The notes: generated by a model from the sequence alone, not told the origin. 64,000 nt of DNA from Lachnospiraceae bacterium (GCA_017479285.1 JAFVCL010000016.1:1-64000), one strand, 5' to 3'. Positions 26,440 through 35,265 are shown, counted from the stretch's first letter. Numbers and translations: made by a program.

Positions 26440-27528
26440 ATGTGGGAAACGGATTATGCCCGTGAGCCGGTGGATTACCGGCTGTTCTTTTTAAGACTGT
26501 TAAAAAAAATATGGATAATTCCATTGGCGGCGGTCCTGGGCTCGCTGATAGTCGGCGGTATCTACTGCCTTGTGAATTTCGGCATAAAGGGGGGATATAA
26601 TTACCGGGCGAGAACGATCTATTATGTGACTTACGCCTCAGATGCCGACGGTACGGAGTTTGAGTATTATAATTACTATACCTGGCAGGAGCTTATACAT
26701 ACCGATTATTTCGTTGAGGGGTTGGAGAATGCCCTCGGAGGTAAGCTTGGCAGGGAGGAAATAATTGAGAACACCACGGCGACGATAGATTCCGATTACC
26801 GCTATCTTTACACCCGCTCGACCTCCCGGGATCCGGAGATGGCGATAGAGATTGAAAAAAAGGTGTCGGAGCTTGTACTGGAATTTCCGAAGATGCATAA
26901 GGAAATTGAGTCAATAACAGTTATAGACGAGCCGGATATGGGGGACATAGAGGATATCTCTCTTATTTTCGTAAAGAGGGCCTTCATCTTAGGAGGCGTT
27001 ATCGGACTCCTTGCGGTATGTGTGCTGTCGGTATTTTACGCCTGCACGGATACTTCGGTCTATCTTCCGTCCACGCTTGAAAAGAGATTTCATATTCCCT
27101 GCCTCGGCGCGGCTTCAATGAATGAGTTTGAAGAAAACTGCAGGCACTTTCTTGGGGGTAAAAGAAAGGTGGGATTTATCTTTGCCGATGATACTCCGGG
27201 AAATATAAGGGAGGTATTCTCCGGAAATGAGGGAGAGGTATCCCTTGATATAAGGAGCATGAAGGAATTAAACCGAAAGGTGGATTCCGATTTTGCCATT
27301 GAGAATATGCCCGGAGATTTTGAGAGCGTTTTTATCACGGAACCGTTTTGCGATACGCTTGAAAAGACCGGCGGATGTGACGGTCTTGTGGTCGTTGTAA
27401 AGGCCGGGGCTCATAACGGGAAGAGAGTCGAGCGTATACTTGACGAGCTGAAAAGACTTGGAATAGATGTGACGGCATTTATGCTTACCTGCGAGGATGA
27501 GTGGCTTATCCGCAGGTATTACGGGTAG
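26440..27528 (+). CDS. Wzz-type chain-length protein fused to a degenerate BY-kinase-like domain
   Basis: 362 residues. Membrane segments at about 24-46 and 181-202 enclose an extracytoplasmic Wzz domain. The cytoplasmic C-terminus (about 215-362) looks like the BY-kinase fold (GLVVVVKAGAHNGKRVERIL and a closing LKRLGIDVTAFMLT), but where Walker A should be it reads KVGFIFADDTPGN, without the GK(S/T) nucleotide site, and no Tyr cluster ends the protein. So it is probably a non-catalytic co-polymerase that sets chain length of the exported polysaccharide. It lies between the glycosyltransferase and EpsG-like genes. Confidence 0.75.
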   Translation: MWETDYAREPVDYRLFFLRLLKKIWIIPLAAVLGSLIVGGIYCLVNFGIKGGYNYRARTIYYVTYASDADGTEFEYYNYYTWQELIHTDYFVEGLENALGGKLGREEIIENTTATIDSDYRYLYTRSTSRDPEMAIEIEKKVSELVLEFPKMHKEIESITVIDEPDMGDIEDISLIFVKRAFILGGVIGLLAVCVLSVFYACTDTSVYLPSTLEKRFHIPCLGAASMNEFEENCRHFLGGKRKVGFIFADDTPGNIREVFSGNEGEVSLDIRSMKELNRKVDSDFAIENMPGDFESVFITEPFCDTLEKTGGCDGLVVVVKAGAHNGKRVERILDELKRLGIDVTAFMLTCEDEWLIRRYYG

Positions 27529-27580
27529 TCCAAAGGGGCATTCCCGGGCGGAGCCCAAAGAGATGTGGCGGTAAAAAGAG

Positions 27581-28696
27581 ATGATAATGTACATCCTTCT
27601 GACTGCGGTATGTGTGGCACTTGCTTTTTTTGTAAACGGGACTTATCGCAGAGAACTGAATACCGTAGCCGGAAAGCAGGTAAATACCGCGCTCCCGACA
27701 AGGCAGGAAACCATAAACCGGGCTATGCTGACCGGAATCTTTCTTGTGCTGTTTTTGCTCTCCGCACTGAGAGTCGGAATAGGAAACGATTACTGGACAT
27801 ACAGGTACGAATTTCTCGATATCAACCGTGGGGATACAAAGATATCCTTCGAGATAGGCTTTCAGCTTTTTGTCCGTGTAATGCAGTTCATTGTCGGGCT
27901 GGATAATTATGTCCCGATATTTGCGGTTATCGCATTTTTTACATGTCTGTTTTTTCTTAAGGGTATTTACGATACCTCCGACTGGTTTGTAATATCGCTG
28001 TTTTTATACATGGCGAACGGCTTTTATTTCATGAGCTTTAGCAATGTGAGATATTACTTTGTTCTCGCGCTTGTAATCTACTCGATGAAATATCTGTTTA
28101 AAAGGAGATTCGTTCCTTTTTGCCTTATTATAATTTTCGCGGCATTTTTCCATATGACGGCGCTCCTTGTGATACCCGCGTATTTTGTCGCGTATTTTCT
28201 TAAGTGGTCGAAAAAGACGATATGGCTTATTCCCACAGCGGCGGCGGCACTTATCTTCGGAAAAATCCCGATAAGATGGGTGCTGTTTAAATTCTATCCC
28301 TACTATGAAGGAGATGCCATTCTCGATGTAACCAACATATCTGTTGTCAACATTGCAAAGTGCGCTGCCATACTTGTGCTTGGGCTTGTTTTATACAAAA
28401 GGGCGGTCAAAGGCAATGCAAAGGCAGAAACATTTTTTAACCTGAATCTTTTTGCTTTGCTTTTATACAGCTTTGCCACATACATTCCGGAGCTCTCAAG
28501 GGTTTGTTATTACCTCATAATCTCCCAGGTATTTCTCATACCCATTGTTTTAAAGAGCATAGAAAACAAAAGGCTTAAGGTATTTTTGACCTCCGGGGTC
28601 ATTGCGGCATATATCGCATATTTTATGGTTTTCTTACGCCAGGGTTATGATCCCGTTATCCAGATACTTCCGTATTTTTCGTGGGCATTTACTTAG
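27581..28696 (+). CDS. EpsG-family exopolysaccharide polymerase
   Basis: 371 residues with about ten hydrophobic segments and the EpsG-family signature in the first loop (LLSALRVGIGNDYWTYRYEF) and a following FEIGFQLFVRVM. These proteins are Wzy-like polymerases that join repeat units on the outer face of the membrane. An alternative start at 27587 (MYILL) has better spacing to AAAGAG. Third and last gene of the short EPS operon; a terminator-like hairpin follows at 28.9 kb. Confidence 0.82.
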   Translation: MIMYILLTAVCVALAFFVNGTYRRELNTVAGKQVNTALPTRQETINRAMLTGIFLVLFLLSALRVGIGNDYWTYRYEFLDINRGDTKISFEIGFQLFVRVMQFIVGLDNYVPIFAVIAFFTCLFFLKGIYDTSDWFVISLFLYMANGFYFMSFSNVRYYFVLALVIYSMKYLFKRRFVPFCLIIIFAAFFHMTALLVIPAYFVAYFLKWSKKTIWLIPTAAAALIFGKIPIRWVLFKFYPYYEGDAILDVTNISVVNIAKCAAILVLGLVLYKRAVKGNAKAETFFNLNLFALLLYSFATYIPELSRVCYYLIISQVFLIPIVLKSIENKRLKVFLTSGVIAAYIAYFMVFLRQGYDPVIQILPYFSWAFT

Positions 28697-28811
28697 GAGG
28701 TCTGTATCCGGCAGGGTTTTTAAGGAACGGTGATTAAAAGACATAGAGAATGAGAATAGCTTTTACATTCGGAAAAATTAATGCGAATTAAGATGAAAAA
28801 GGACTAAAGAA

Positions 28812-28863
28812 TACCGGAACATATACCGATATATGTATTGGGGGTACATTATACCCTCCGGTA
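28812..28863 (+). ncRNA. Candidate structured RNA (three-way junction)
   Basis: Three helices close perfectly within 52 nt: P1 TACCGG (28812-28817) with CCGGTA (28858-28863); P2 ACATAT (28819-28824) with ATATGT (28831-28836); P3 GGGGTA (28841-28846) with TACCCT (28852-28857, one G-U). Junction strands are 1, 4 and 0 nt. A terminator-like hairpin begins 33 nt later, the arrangement of a riboswitch or a small RNA. It matches no RNA family I can recall with confidence. Confidence 0.4.
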
Positions 28864-28896
28864 CAAACGGATTTGAACCGGAAAAGAGAGCAGGGA

Positions 28897-28946
28897 CGCA
28901 ATAAAAGGGTGAATACGGTCATCCTTTTTATGCGGCCTTATTTTTT
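28897..28946 (+). terminator. Terminator-like hairpin downstream of the candidate RNA
   Basis: A 16-position stem (CGCAATAAAAGGGTGA 28897-28912 against 28919-28934, two mismatches and one G-U) with a 6-nt loop, followed by GCCTTATTTTTT. It would end the EPS operon or the candidate RNA transcript. Confidence 0.7.
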
Positions 28947-29101
28947 ACCATTTACACGAAAAAAGCTGATTCGGTTTCAGGAAATTTAAATAATTTTCCC
29001 CTATGAAAAGAAGCGGGTATGGATTATAATGATAGATGCGCTAACTTTACCCGAAGCGCCTTAATATAATTATAATTTACATAGATCAAGGGGATAATAA
29101 A

Positions 29102-30100
29102 ATGCAGGCAACAGACATCGGAATCGATTTAGGAACAGCAAGTATTCTTGTATATATCAAGGGAAGAGGGGTCGTCCTTAAGGAGCCCTCGGTGGTGGCC
29201 TTTGATAAGGCGAAAAAGCAGGTTAAAGCTATCGGGGAGGACGCGAGGCTGATGCTCGGTCGTACTCCCGGAAATATAGAGGCTGTCCGCCCGATAAAGG
29301 ACGGAGTTATCTCCGACTATGACGCTACGGAGAGGATGTTAAAATATTTCCTCCAGAAGGCGGTCGGACATAAGATATTCAAGCGCCCCCGTATAGCAGT
29401 ATGCGTTCCCAGTCGTGTAACAGAGGTTGAGAAAAAGGCGGTTGAGGATGCTACCTACCAGGCAGGCGCAAGAGAGGTAATAATAATCGAGGAGCCCATC
29501 GCCGCCGCAATCGGAGCAGGCATCGATATCGGAAAGCCCTGCGGAAATATGATCGTTGATATCGGCGGAGGAACAACCGATGTAGCCGTTATCTCCCTCG
29601 GAGGAACGGTGGAAAGCACTTCGATAAAATATGCCGGAAACTCATTCGACAATGCCATCATCAACCATATGAAGAATAAGCACAAGCTTGTCATCGGTGA
29701 GAGAACGGCAGAGGAAGTAAAGATAAGAGTCGGATGCTGCTATAAGCCTGACAAGGAATCGATTATGGAGGTCAGCGGCAGAAGCACCGATCCCGCGCAT
29801 TACGGACTTCCCATTACGGTAAAGGTTACTGCGGAGGAGACCGAGGAGGCTTTAAAGGAATCGACATCAAAGATCGTTGAAGCCATAAAGAGCGTACTTG
29901 AGGTTACGCCTCCCGAGCTTGCTGCCGATATAAAGGACAGAGGTATCGTGCTCACGGGAGGAGGAAGTCTTCTTCACGGGCTCGAGGAGCTTATAAGCAG
30001 CAGTACCGGAATTACCACGATGACAGCAGAGGATCCAATGACGGCAGTTGCTATCGGAACCGGAAAGTATGTGGAATTCATCGCCGGATACAGGGGATAG
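29102..30100 (+). CDS. mbl: MreB-family rod-shape protein Mbl
   Basis: Actin-like ATPase that guides peptidoglycan synthesis along the side wall. 332 residues with phosphate-1 DLGTASILVYIKGRG, phosphate-2 DIGGGTTDVAVISLGG and adenosine motif LTGGGSLLHGLEE. I call it Mbl rather than MreB because it precedes flhO and flhP, as mbl does in Bacillus, and no mreC/mreD follow. GGGG-ATAATAAA spacing before the ATG is good. Confidence 0.9.
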   Translation: MQATDIGIDLGTASILVYIKGRGVVLKEPSVVAFDKAKKQVKAIGEDARLMLGRTPGNIEAVRPIKDGVISDYDATERMLKYFLQKAVGHKIFKRPRIAVCVPSRVTEVEKKAVEDATYQAGAREVIIIEEPIAAAIGAGIDIGKPCGNMIVDIGGGTTDVAVISLGGTVESTSIKYAGNSFDNAIINHMKNKHKLVIGERTAEEVKIRVGCCYKPDKESIMEVSGRSTDPAHYGLPITVKVTAEETEEALKESTSKIVEAIKSVLEVTPPELAADIKDRGIVLTGGGSLLHGLEELISSSTGITTMTAEDPMTAVAIGTGKYVEFIAGYRG

Positions 30101-30131
30101 CAAACCGGTCTGAGACAGGAGAGTATACACT

Positions 30132-30908
30132 ATGGTCAAAGGATTATACACCGCGTACACGGGTATGTTAAATGAACAGCACAGAATGGATACATTGTCA
30201 AACAATATGGCAAATGTAACCACTGTGGGCTTCAAAAAAGAGGGTACGACAAGCCAGTCATTTGATGATGTGCTTGCGGTTAAGATAAAGGACTCCACGG
30301 TTGGATACAATCTTGTTACGAGAGAGGGTAATATGCAGCCCGGGGTAAAGATCGGAGAAAACTATATCGACTGGTCAGAGGGCTCCTTCAGAGTTACCGG
30401 AAATACCTATGATATCGCTATTGGAGGCGACGGTTTCTTTGCGGTCGAGTTTACGAACAAGGCGGGGGAAACCAGCACAATGTACACGAGGAATGGCGAG
30501 TTCAAGCTGAACACCGATGGTTACCTTGTAAACTGTGACGGAGATTATGTTCTGGACAAGAACAGTCAGAGGATAAAGATAGATACTACGACAGACTCAT
30601 ACATCGACAATAACGGTAATACATTTCAGAACGATACGCAGGTGGCAACGATCGGATTGACCGATTTTGCGGATTATAATTATCTCGCAAGGTACGGAGA
30701 AAACTATTATACTCCTGTTGAAGGAGCCCAGACCACTGAAGCCACAGGAAAGATGTACAGCGGGTATCTTGAGATGGCTAATGTTTCCGTAGTTCAGGAG
30801 ATGGTCAATCTTATTTCAATCTCAAGACAGTATGAGAGTAATCAGAAAATAATCCAGACGATAGACGGTTCGCTTGATATCGCCGCAAACCAGATAGGTA
30901 AAGTATAA
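30132..30908 (+). CDS. flhO: Flagellar rod protein FlhO (FlgF/FlgG family)
   Basis: 258 residues. N-terminal flagellar rod signature (MVKGLYTAYTGMLNEQHRMD, then LSNNMANVTTVGFKKE) and C-terminal FlgG/FlgE-like segment (ANVSVVQEMVNLISISRQYE) typical of proteins exported by the flagellar type III system to build the rod. Lies 31 nt after mbl, then 14 nt before flhP. Confidence 0.92.
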   Translation: MVKGLYTAYTGMLNEQHRMDTLSNNMANVTTVGFKKEGTTSQSFDDVLAVKIKDSTVGYNLVTREGNMQPGVKIGENYIDWSEGSFRVTGNTYDIAIGGDGFFAVEFTNKAGETSTMYTRNGEFKLNTDGYLVNCDGDYVLDKNSQRIKIDTTTDSYIDNNGNTFQNDTQVATIGLTDFADYNYLARYGENYYTPVEGAQTTEATGKMYSGYLEMANVSVVQEMVNLISISRQYESNQKIIQTIDGSLDIAANQIGKV

Positions 30909-30922
30909 AGGGGTAATCAGGT

Positions 30923-31738
30923 ATGGTTAGAAGCTTATGGACAGGTGCGACAGGAATGATCGCCCAGCAGACAAATCTTGATACTATAGCAAACAATCTT
31001 GCTAGCGTTAATACCACAGGCTACAAGACTCAGACAAACGAGTTTAAGAGTCTTTTGTACCAGACGATCCAGACTGAGACCACCTCGGCAAACGGAGAGA
31101 CAAAGCCTACCAGTGCGCAGGTCGGACTCGGTGTAAGAAATGCTTCGATAAACACGGTTTTTACACAGGGATCACTTCTCTCATCCGAGAAGGATACTGA
31201 TTTTGCGATCAACGGAAAGGGCTTCTTTGCGGTACAGGGCGACGACGGTAACACATATTACACCAGAAACGGTACATTCCAATGGAGCGTCGCTTCCACG
31301 GGTCACATGCTCTGTGATTCACAGGGAAATCCTGTTATCGATACAAACGGAAAGCCGATAGTTTTGGGAAACCAGTATACTATGAGCAAGGTGACCGTCG
31401 GGAGGGACGGCTCGGTTCTCTATCCGGATGAACAGAATAATCCCCAGCCGATTGGATTTACCATCGGACTCTTTCAGTTCAATAATCCCGGCGGATTAAA
31501 GAGAGAGGGAGACAACCTGTACAGCCAGACCGCCGCAAGCGGGCAGCCTTTAAATGAAGCAACCAACAATAACCTTGACAAGAGCAGCGTTATTCAATAC
31601 TACCTTGAGGGCTCAAATGTAAATGTTGCTGACGAGATGGTCAATATGATCACCACCCAGAGAGCGTACGAGTTCAATTCCAAGGTAATAACCACTTCCG
31701 ACACCATGCTCGAAGAAGCTAACAACTTGAGACGATAA
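30923..31738 (+). CDS. flhP: Flagellar rod protein FlhP (FlgG family)
   Basis: 271 residues with the same rod signature (LWTGATGMIAQQTNLD, IANNLASVNTTGYKTQ), a central D1-like region around NGKGFFAVQGDDGNTYYTRN, and the C-terminal SNVNVADEMVNMITTQRAYE. Distal rod component. No stop-proximal terminator; a palindromic repeat region follows before the rod-binding gene. Confidence 0.93.
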   Translation: MVRSLWTGATGMIAQQTNLDTIANNLASVNTTGYKTQTNEFKSLLYQTIQTETTSANGETKPTSAQVGLGVRNASINTVFTQGSLLSSEKDTDFAINGKGFFAVQGDDGNTYYTRNGTFQWSVASTGHMLCDSQGNPVIDTNGKPIVLGNQYTMSKVTVGRDGSVLYPDEQNNPQPIGFTIGLFQFNNPGGLKREGDNLYSQTAASGQPLNEATNNNLDKSSVIQYYLEGSNVNVADEMVNMITTQRAYEFNSKVITTSDTMLEEANNLRR

Positions 31739-31756
31739 AGTTTAAGGCAGTCGGCT

Positions 31757-31946
31757 TAAGAAAATGACAAAGCGGCGTACTGCCGTGCTTGCACGGGCAG
31801 ACGCAGATTTGGCATTTTCTTATAGTTTCCGACAAAGTCGGAAACTAACGAGACATGAGCAAGCTATGCTTGCGAATGAATCGAAGCCGAAGGTAAAGGT
31901 GACAAAGCGGCGTACTGCCGTGCTTGCACGGGCAGACGCAGATTTG
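31757..31946. repeat. 47-bp exact direct repeat with nested hairpins inside the flagellar cluster
   Basis: A 47-nt sequence beginning TGACAAAGCGGCGTACTGCC occurs identically at 31765-31811 and 31900-31946 (offset 135). Each copy holds a hairpin (CTGCC-GTG-CTTG-CAC-GGGCAG). Copy 1 is enclosed by a perfect 10-bp inverted repeat (TAAGAAAATG 31757-31766, CATTTTCTTA 31813-31822). Between the copies lies a perfect 11-bp hairpin, TAGTTTCCGAC / GTCGGAAACTA (31823-31847), then GCAAGC-TAT-GCTTGC. No open frame of interest. The downstream gene's ribosome binding site follows directly. Confidence 0.88.
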
Positions 31947-31962
31947 CAAGAGAGGTACCCCT

Positions 31963-32376
31963 ATGGATATTTCCACTTCAGTAAATATAAATGATTACTA
32001 CAAGCAGCTTGCGTCCTCCTCAAACGCATCTGCGCTCTCCTCAAAGCTAAATTCCACCGACGCAAAGACTGCCTCCGAGGACGAGCTCATGGATGTCTGC
32101 AAGCAGTTTGAGAGCTATATGCTCGAGCAGGTCTACAAAAACATGGAGAAGACCGCAAACTGGATGAATAAGGATGAGCAGGACAATCAGCTTGTGGATT
32201 ACTTCAAGGATCTTACCATCCAGGATATAGCGAAGCAGGCGACAGATCAAAAGTCTATCGGTCTTGCGCAGATGCTTTATGACCAGATGAAGGTAAATAT
32301 GGGCATCTCTGCAGAACAACTGGAACAGAATATGGCAGAAAGCGGAACAGTAACGGCTGAGACGGAAAGCGTATAA
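31963..32376 (+). CDS. Rod-binding (FlgJ N-terminal type) flagellar protein
   Basis: 137 residues. The rod-binding domain (about 40-110) is visible as DELMDVCKQFESYMLEQVYK followed by DYFKDLTIQDIAKQ and GLAQMLYDQM, equivalent to the N-terminal half of FlgJ; the muramidase half of proteobacterial FlgJ is missing, as usual in Firmicutes. It probably acts as a rod cap. GAGAGG lies 7 nt before ATG 31963; the longer frame from 31924 would run through the 47-bp repeat. Confidence 0.87.
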   Translation: MDISTSVNINDYYKQLASSSNASALSSKLNSTDAKTASEDELMDVCKQFESYMLEQVYKNMEKTANWMNKDEQDNQLVDYFKDLTIQDIAKQATDQKSIGLAQMLYDQMKVNMGISAEQLEQNMAESGTVTAETESV

Positions 32377-32443
32377 AACTTAGAAAAAGATAATATCTCA
32401 GTTTGGATGAAGGGATTCATGCACTGGCTATAAAATATTATGA

Positions 32444-32486
32444 GGAAGCATTTCTTTTATTTCAAAGATGAAATGCTTCCTTTTTT
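32444..32486 (+). terminator. Rho-independent terminator of the mbl-flagellar cluster
   Basis: Perfect 11-bp stem GGAAGCATTTC / GAAATGCTTCC with a 15-nt loop, followed by six T residues. The remaining 186 nt to the next gene are AT-rich with a possible -10 TATAAA at 32579-32584. Confidence 0.92.
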
Positions 32487-32672
32487 GTTGTTCAGAGCGC
32501 ATTTATTCAAATTGTGCGAAAACAGCTAAAAACTATTACAAAAAAGTGTGAATTTACTTGTATTATACTTGAATTTGATATAAACTGAATATGTAACTGT
32601 GCGTAGGTGAATTATGCGCAAAAACAGGCACACGGATGTGCCGAAAAGAATTCAGGAAAGGAGTCCAAAGGT

Positions 32673-33296
32673 ATGAGTTTAGAAATCAGTTCAGCAATTG
32701 AAAACATCAGTTATTCCGCGCCTTCAGCCGTTAAGCCGAAGAATGCGGAAAGCAAAGCCGGTGCAGAGGTAAAGCAGGTCGAAGAGGTATCTGCCGGAGC
32801 TGTTTATGAAAAGAGCGAAGGAACCGGGAAGGCGACATACTCGATAAACAAGATGAGCTCTGAGGACAGGGCGGCGCTTGTGGATCAGCTTAAGGCGGAT
32901 CAGGCTGCCAGAGAGTCACAGTTTACCCAGCTTGTCACCAAAATGATGAACGGGCAGGTGGGGGCTTTCGGCAAGGCAAACAATATCTGGGAGTTTCTTG
33001 CAAGCGGTGACTTTGAAGTTGATCCTGCGACCAAAGCCCAGGCACAGGAGGATATCTCCGAGGACGGATATTGGGGAGTAAAGCAGACCTCCCAGAGGCT
33101 TTTTGATTTTGCCTCTGCGCTTGCGGGCGATGATGTTGACAAGATGAAAGAAATGCAGGATGCAATGATGAAGGGCTATAAGATGGCTGAAGGAACCTGG
33201 GGAAGAGAACTTCCCGATATCAGTAAGCAGACCATCGATGCCGCAAACAAACTTTTTGATGATTATTATGCTTCCAAAAGCACGGTAATCGAATGA
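32673..33296 (+). CDS. Conserved protein of unknown function, flagellar neighbourhood
   Basis: 207 residues, no signal peptide or membrane segment. A low-complexity Ala/Glu/Lys-rich N-terminus (1-60), a helical middle (SEDRAALVDQLKADQAARES, FTQLVTKMMNGQ) and a more ordered C-terminus with ISEDGYWGVKQTSQRLFDFA and EGTWGRELPDISKQTIDAA. I recall similar C-termini in hypothetical proteins of Clostridia but cannot name a family. It lies between the flagellar cluster and a diguanylate cyclase, with its own leader after a terminator. Start at 32673 is preceded by AAAGGAG. A secreted or cytoplasmic motility-regulon protein is a guess. Confidence 0.7.
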   Translation: MSLEISSAIENISYSAPSAVKPKNAESKAGAEVKQVEEVSAGAVYEKSEGTGKATYSINKMSSEDRAALVDQLKADQAARESQFTQLVTKMMNGQVGAFGKANNIWEFLASGDFEVDPATKAQAQEDISEDGYWGVKQTSQRLFDFASALAGDDVDKMKEMQDAMMKGYKMAEGTWGRELPDISKQTIDAANKLFDDYYASKSTVIE

Positions 33297-33323
33297 TCCT
33301 GGTGATTTCCGCGGAGTTTTTAA

Positions 33324-35177
33324 ATGAAAGATTTCATTAAAAATTTAAAGTGGATAAGTAAGATCGGAATAAGGGGCGCTGTCTTTCTCGGGATAATGCT
33401 GACCGTATTTACGGTTTTCATTATTGTAGACACAGAGCTTCTCTCAAAGGCTGTAAGAGACGGTATGAGGGATAAGGGCGCTCTGATAACGGATGAGGCG
33501 GAGACGGAATTTGATCGGTATCTGAGTACCTGCGTTAATGCGATCACCATATCCGCGCACGGAGTTGAGCGGATGCTTGACTCCGGAGCGGAGACTTCTG
33601 AAATCGCGGAGTTTCTTACCGGACAGACCGAGAATTATGTACCTCTCGCTGCTACAGACTTTACCGGCATTTACGGATGTATTAAGGGCGAGTATGTGGA
33701 TGGATCCGGGTGGGTACCGGATGAGGGTTACGACCCTGTCAGCCGTCCCTGGTATATAGATGCCATCGAAGGAAACGGAGATATCCAGCTGGTCGATCCT
33801 TATATGGATCAGCAGACTAAAAAGATAACCTTCAGTATATGCAAGATGCTCAGTGACGGAGAGAGCGTTCTTTCCATGGATGTTACTCTTCAGAGCGCAC
33901 AGGCATCCGCGGAAAGCCTGTCAGCGAAGAACGGCAAAGCCGAGATAATGATCATAAGCAACGACGGTGTTATCGTTGTTCATTCAACGCAGTCAAGAAC
34001 CCTCGGGAATATATTCGGAAAGACAGAGGTTTTACACAGCCACAGCCTGCAGGAACTGACAAGTGAAGAAAACGGCGTCTTCAAGGTCGGGTTTAAGGGA
34101 AAGCAGTACTATGTTTATTTCCGCGAGCTTTATGATGACTGGTATGTTATTACCGCAGTAAATATTGCGGGTGCAGTAAAACAAAGAGGAGCTATATTTG
34201 CTACCCATATCATAATGCTTGTCCTTCTCTGGGGCGGTATGATAGGGCTGTTTATGAACATTGGAAAGAAGAGGGCGGAATCTTCGGAAAACTACTCCCA
34301 GATGTATTCCATCTCAGGAATATATACGACAATGGATCTTATAAATCTTGAGGATGATACCTTTGAGATGATAAGATGCGATGGACAGGAGATGCGTAAT
34401 TCACAGGAGGGTATGACCGTGGGAGCCCACAGGATCCTAAGGGAGACCCTGTGGGCCTGCACTTCAGAGTCCTCCCAGAACAAGGTGTTTAATTTTATCG
34501 ATTTTGAAACCCTTGACGAGAGGCTAAGCGATTCCGAAACAATAAGCATAGAGTATCTTGACAATAATAATGAATGGTGCCGCGGAAGATTCACGGTTGT
34601 CGAGAGAAAGAAGAACGGCAGACTGAAAAGCGTTCTTTGGATGATCGAACCCATCGATAAGGAAAAGAGAGAAAGAGAGCATCTTGAGTGGCTGTCCGAG
34701 ACTGACCGTCTTACCGGTATCATGAACAGAGGCGGCGGTGAGGAAAAGATCCGCCAGATAATAGAGACCGGCGGTATCGGTATGCTTGCTATCCTTGATG
34801 CAGACCACTTTAAGTCGATTAACGATACCTTCGGACATCAGGTGGGCGATGCTGTAATTATCGCAATCGCAAACTGTATGAAGAAGTCCTTCCGCGATGT
34901 GGATGTTGTTATGAGGCTCGGCGGAGATGAATTCTCGGTATTCCTCTCGGATATGAGGGATAAAAAGGTTGCGGAGCAGGCGCTTGAGAGATTTATAGAA
35001 AATGTCCGTGGAATCAGTATTCCGCAGATTACCGACCGGAAGATCGAGGTAAGTATCGGAGCTGCTTTCCTTGACCAGCAGGAGATAAAGGACTTCGAGA
35101 GCCTTTACAAGAAAGCGGACAGCGGTGTTTATGAGAGTAAGAAGGTAGTGGGAAGTTACATTACTTTCGTAGAATGA
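33324..35177 (+). CDS. Membrane diguanylate cyclase with dCache sensor (GGDEF)
   Basis: Makes cyclic di-GMP from two GTP. 617 residues: membrane helix about 18-38, extracellular dCache domain about 40-285 (SRPWYIDAIEG is the typical core), second helix about 290-312, a PAS-like segment about 325-445, and a GGDEF domain from about 455. The active site is intact (GGDEF at 533-537) and the product-inhibition I-site RxxD is present (Arg524-Asp527, five residues upstream). No EAL domain. Its place beside flagellar genes fits control of motility or exopolysaccharide. The signal bound by dCache is unknown. Confidence 0.94.
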   Translation: MKDFIKNLKWISKIGIRGAVFLGIMLTVFTVFIIVDTELLSKAVRDGMRDKGALITDEAETEFDRYLSTCVNAITISAHGVERMLDSGAETSEIAEFLTGQTENYVPLAATDFTGIYGCIKGEYVDGSGWVPDEGYDPVSRPWYIDAIEGNGDIQLVDPYMDQQTKKITFSICKMLSDGESVLSMDVTLQSAQASAESLSAKNGKAEIMIISNDGVIVVHSTQSRTLGNIFGKTEVLHSHSLQELTSEENGVFKVGFKGKQYYVYFRELYDDWYVITAVNIAGAVKQRGAIFATHIIMLVLLWGGMIGLFMNIGKKRAESSENYSQMYSISGIYTTMDLINLEDDTFEMIRCDGQEMRNSQEGMTVGAHRILRETLWACTSESSQNKVFNFIDFETLDERLSDSETISIEYLDNNNEWCRGRFTVVERKKNGRLKSVLWMIEPIDKEKREREHLEWLSETDRLTGIMNRGGGEEKIRQIIETGGIGMLAILDADHFKSINDTFGHQVGDAVIIAIANCMKKSFRDVDVVMRLGGDEFSVFLSDMRDKKVAEQALERFIENVRGISIPQITDRKIEVSIGAAFLDQQEIKDFESLYKKADSGVYESKKVVGSYITFVE

Positions 35178-35228
35178 CAGGACTGAATAAAGACCAAGTA
35201 CGATAAACGACAGGTTGTATTTTGAACC

Positions 35229-35265
35229 GACAGTTATAGGGAAAAAATATGATCTGTCTTTTTTT
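35229..35265 (+). terminator. Weak terminator after the cyclase gene
   Basis: Short stem GACAG/CTGTC with inner ATA/TAT pairing, followed by seven T residues. The remaining 170 nt to metY hold no recognisable riboswitch; I checked by eye for SAM and T-box motifs without success. Confidence 0.5.

Larger units (their letters stand above)
28697..29101. other. 405-nt non-coding stretch between EPS genes and mbl
   Basis: No credible gene. It holds a compact foldable element (28812-28863), a terminator-like hairpin (28897-28946) and an AT-rich region with -10-like TATAAT boxes at 29025-29030, 29065-29070 and 29071-29076 that presumably includes the mbl promoter. A matching -35 with good spacing was not found; TTTACC (29046-29051) is 13 or 19 nt from the last two. 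Confidence 0.6.

Noticed and set aside
28811..28950. c-di-GMP-I (GEMM) riboswitch upstream of mbl
   Set aside because: GGGACGCAA is present, but the tetraloop and receptor helices and the GGTAGCGGGGTTACC part are absent.
31765..31946. CRISPR-like repeat
   Set aside because: Only two copies, 47 nt long, with an 88-nt spacer full of hairpins and no cas genes; it is a duplicated intergenic palindrome.
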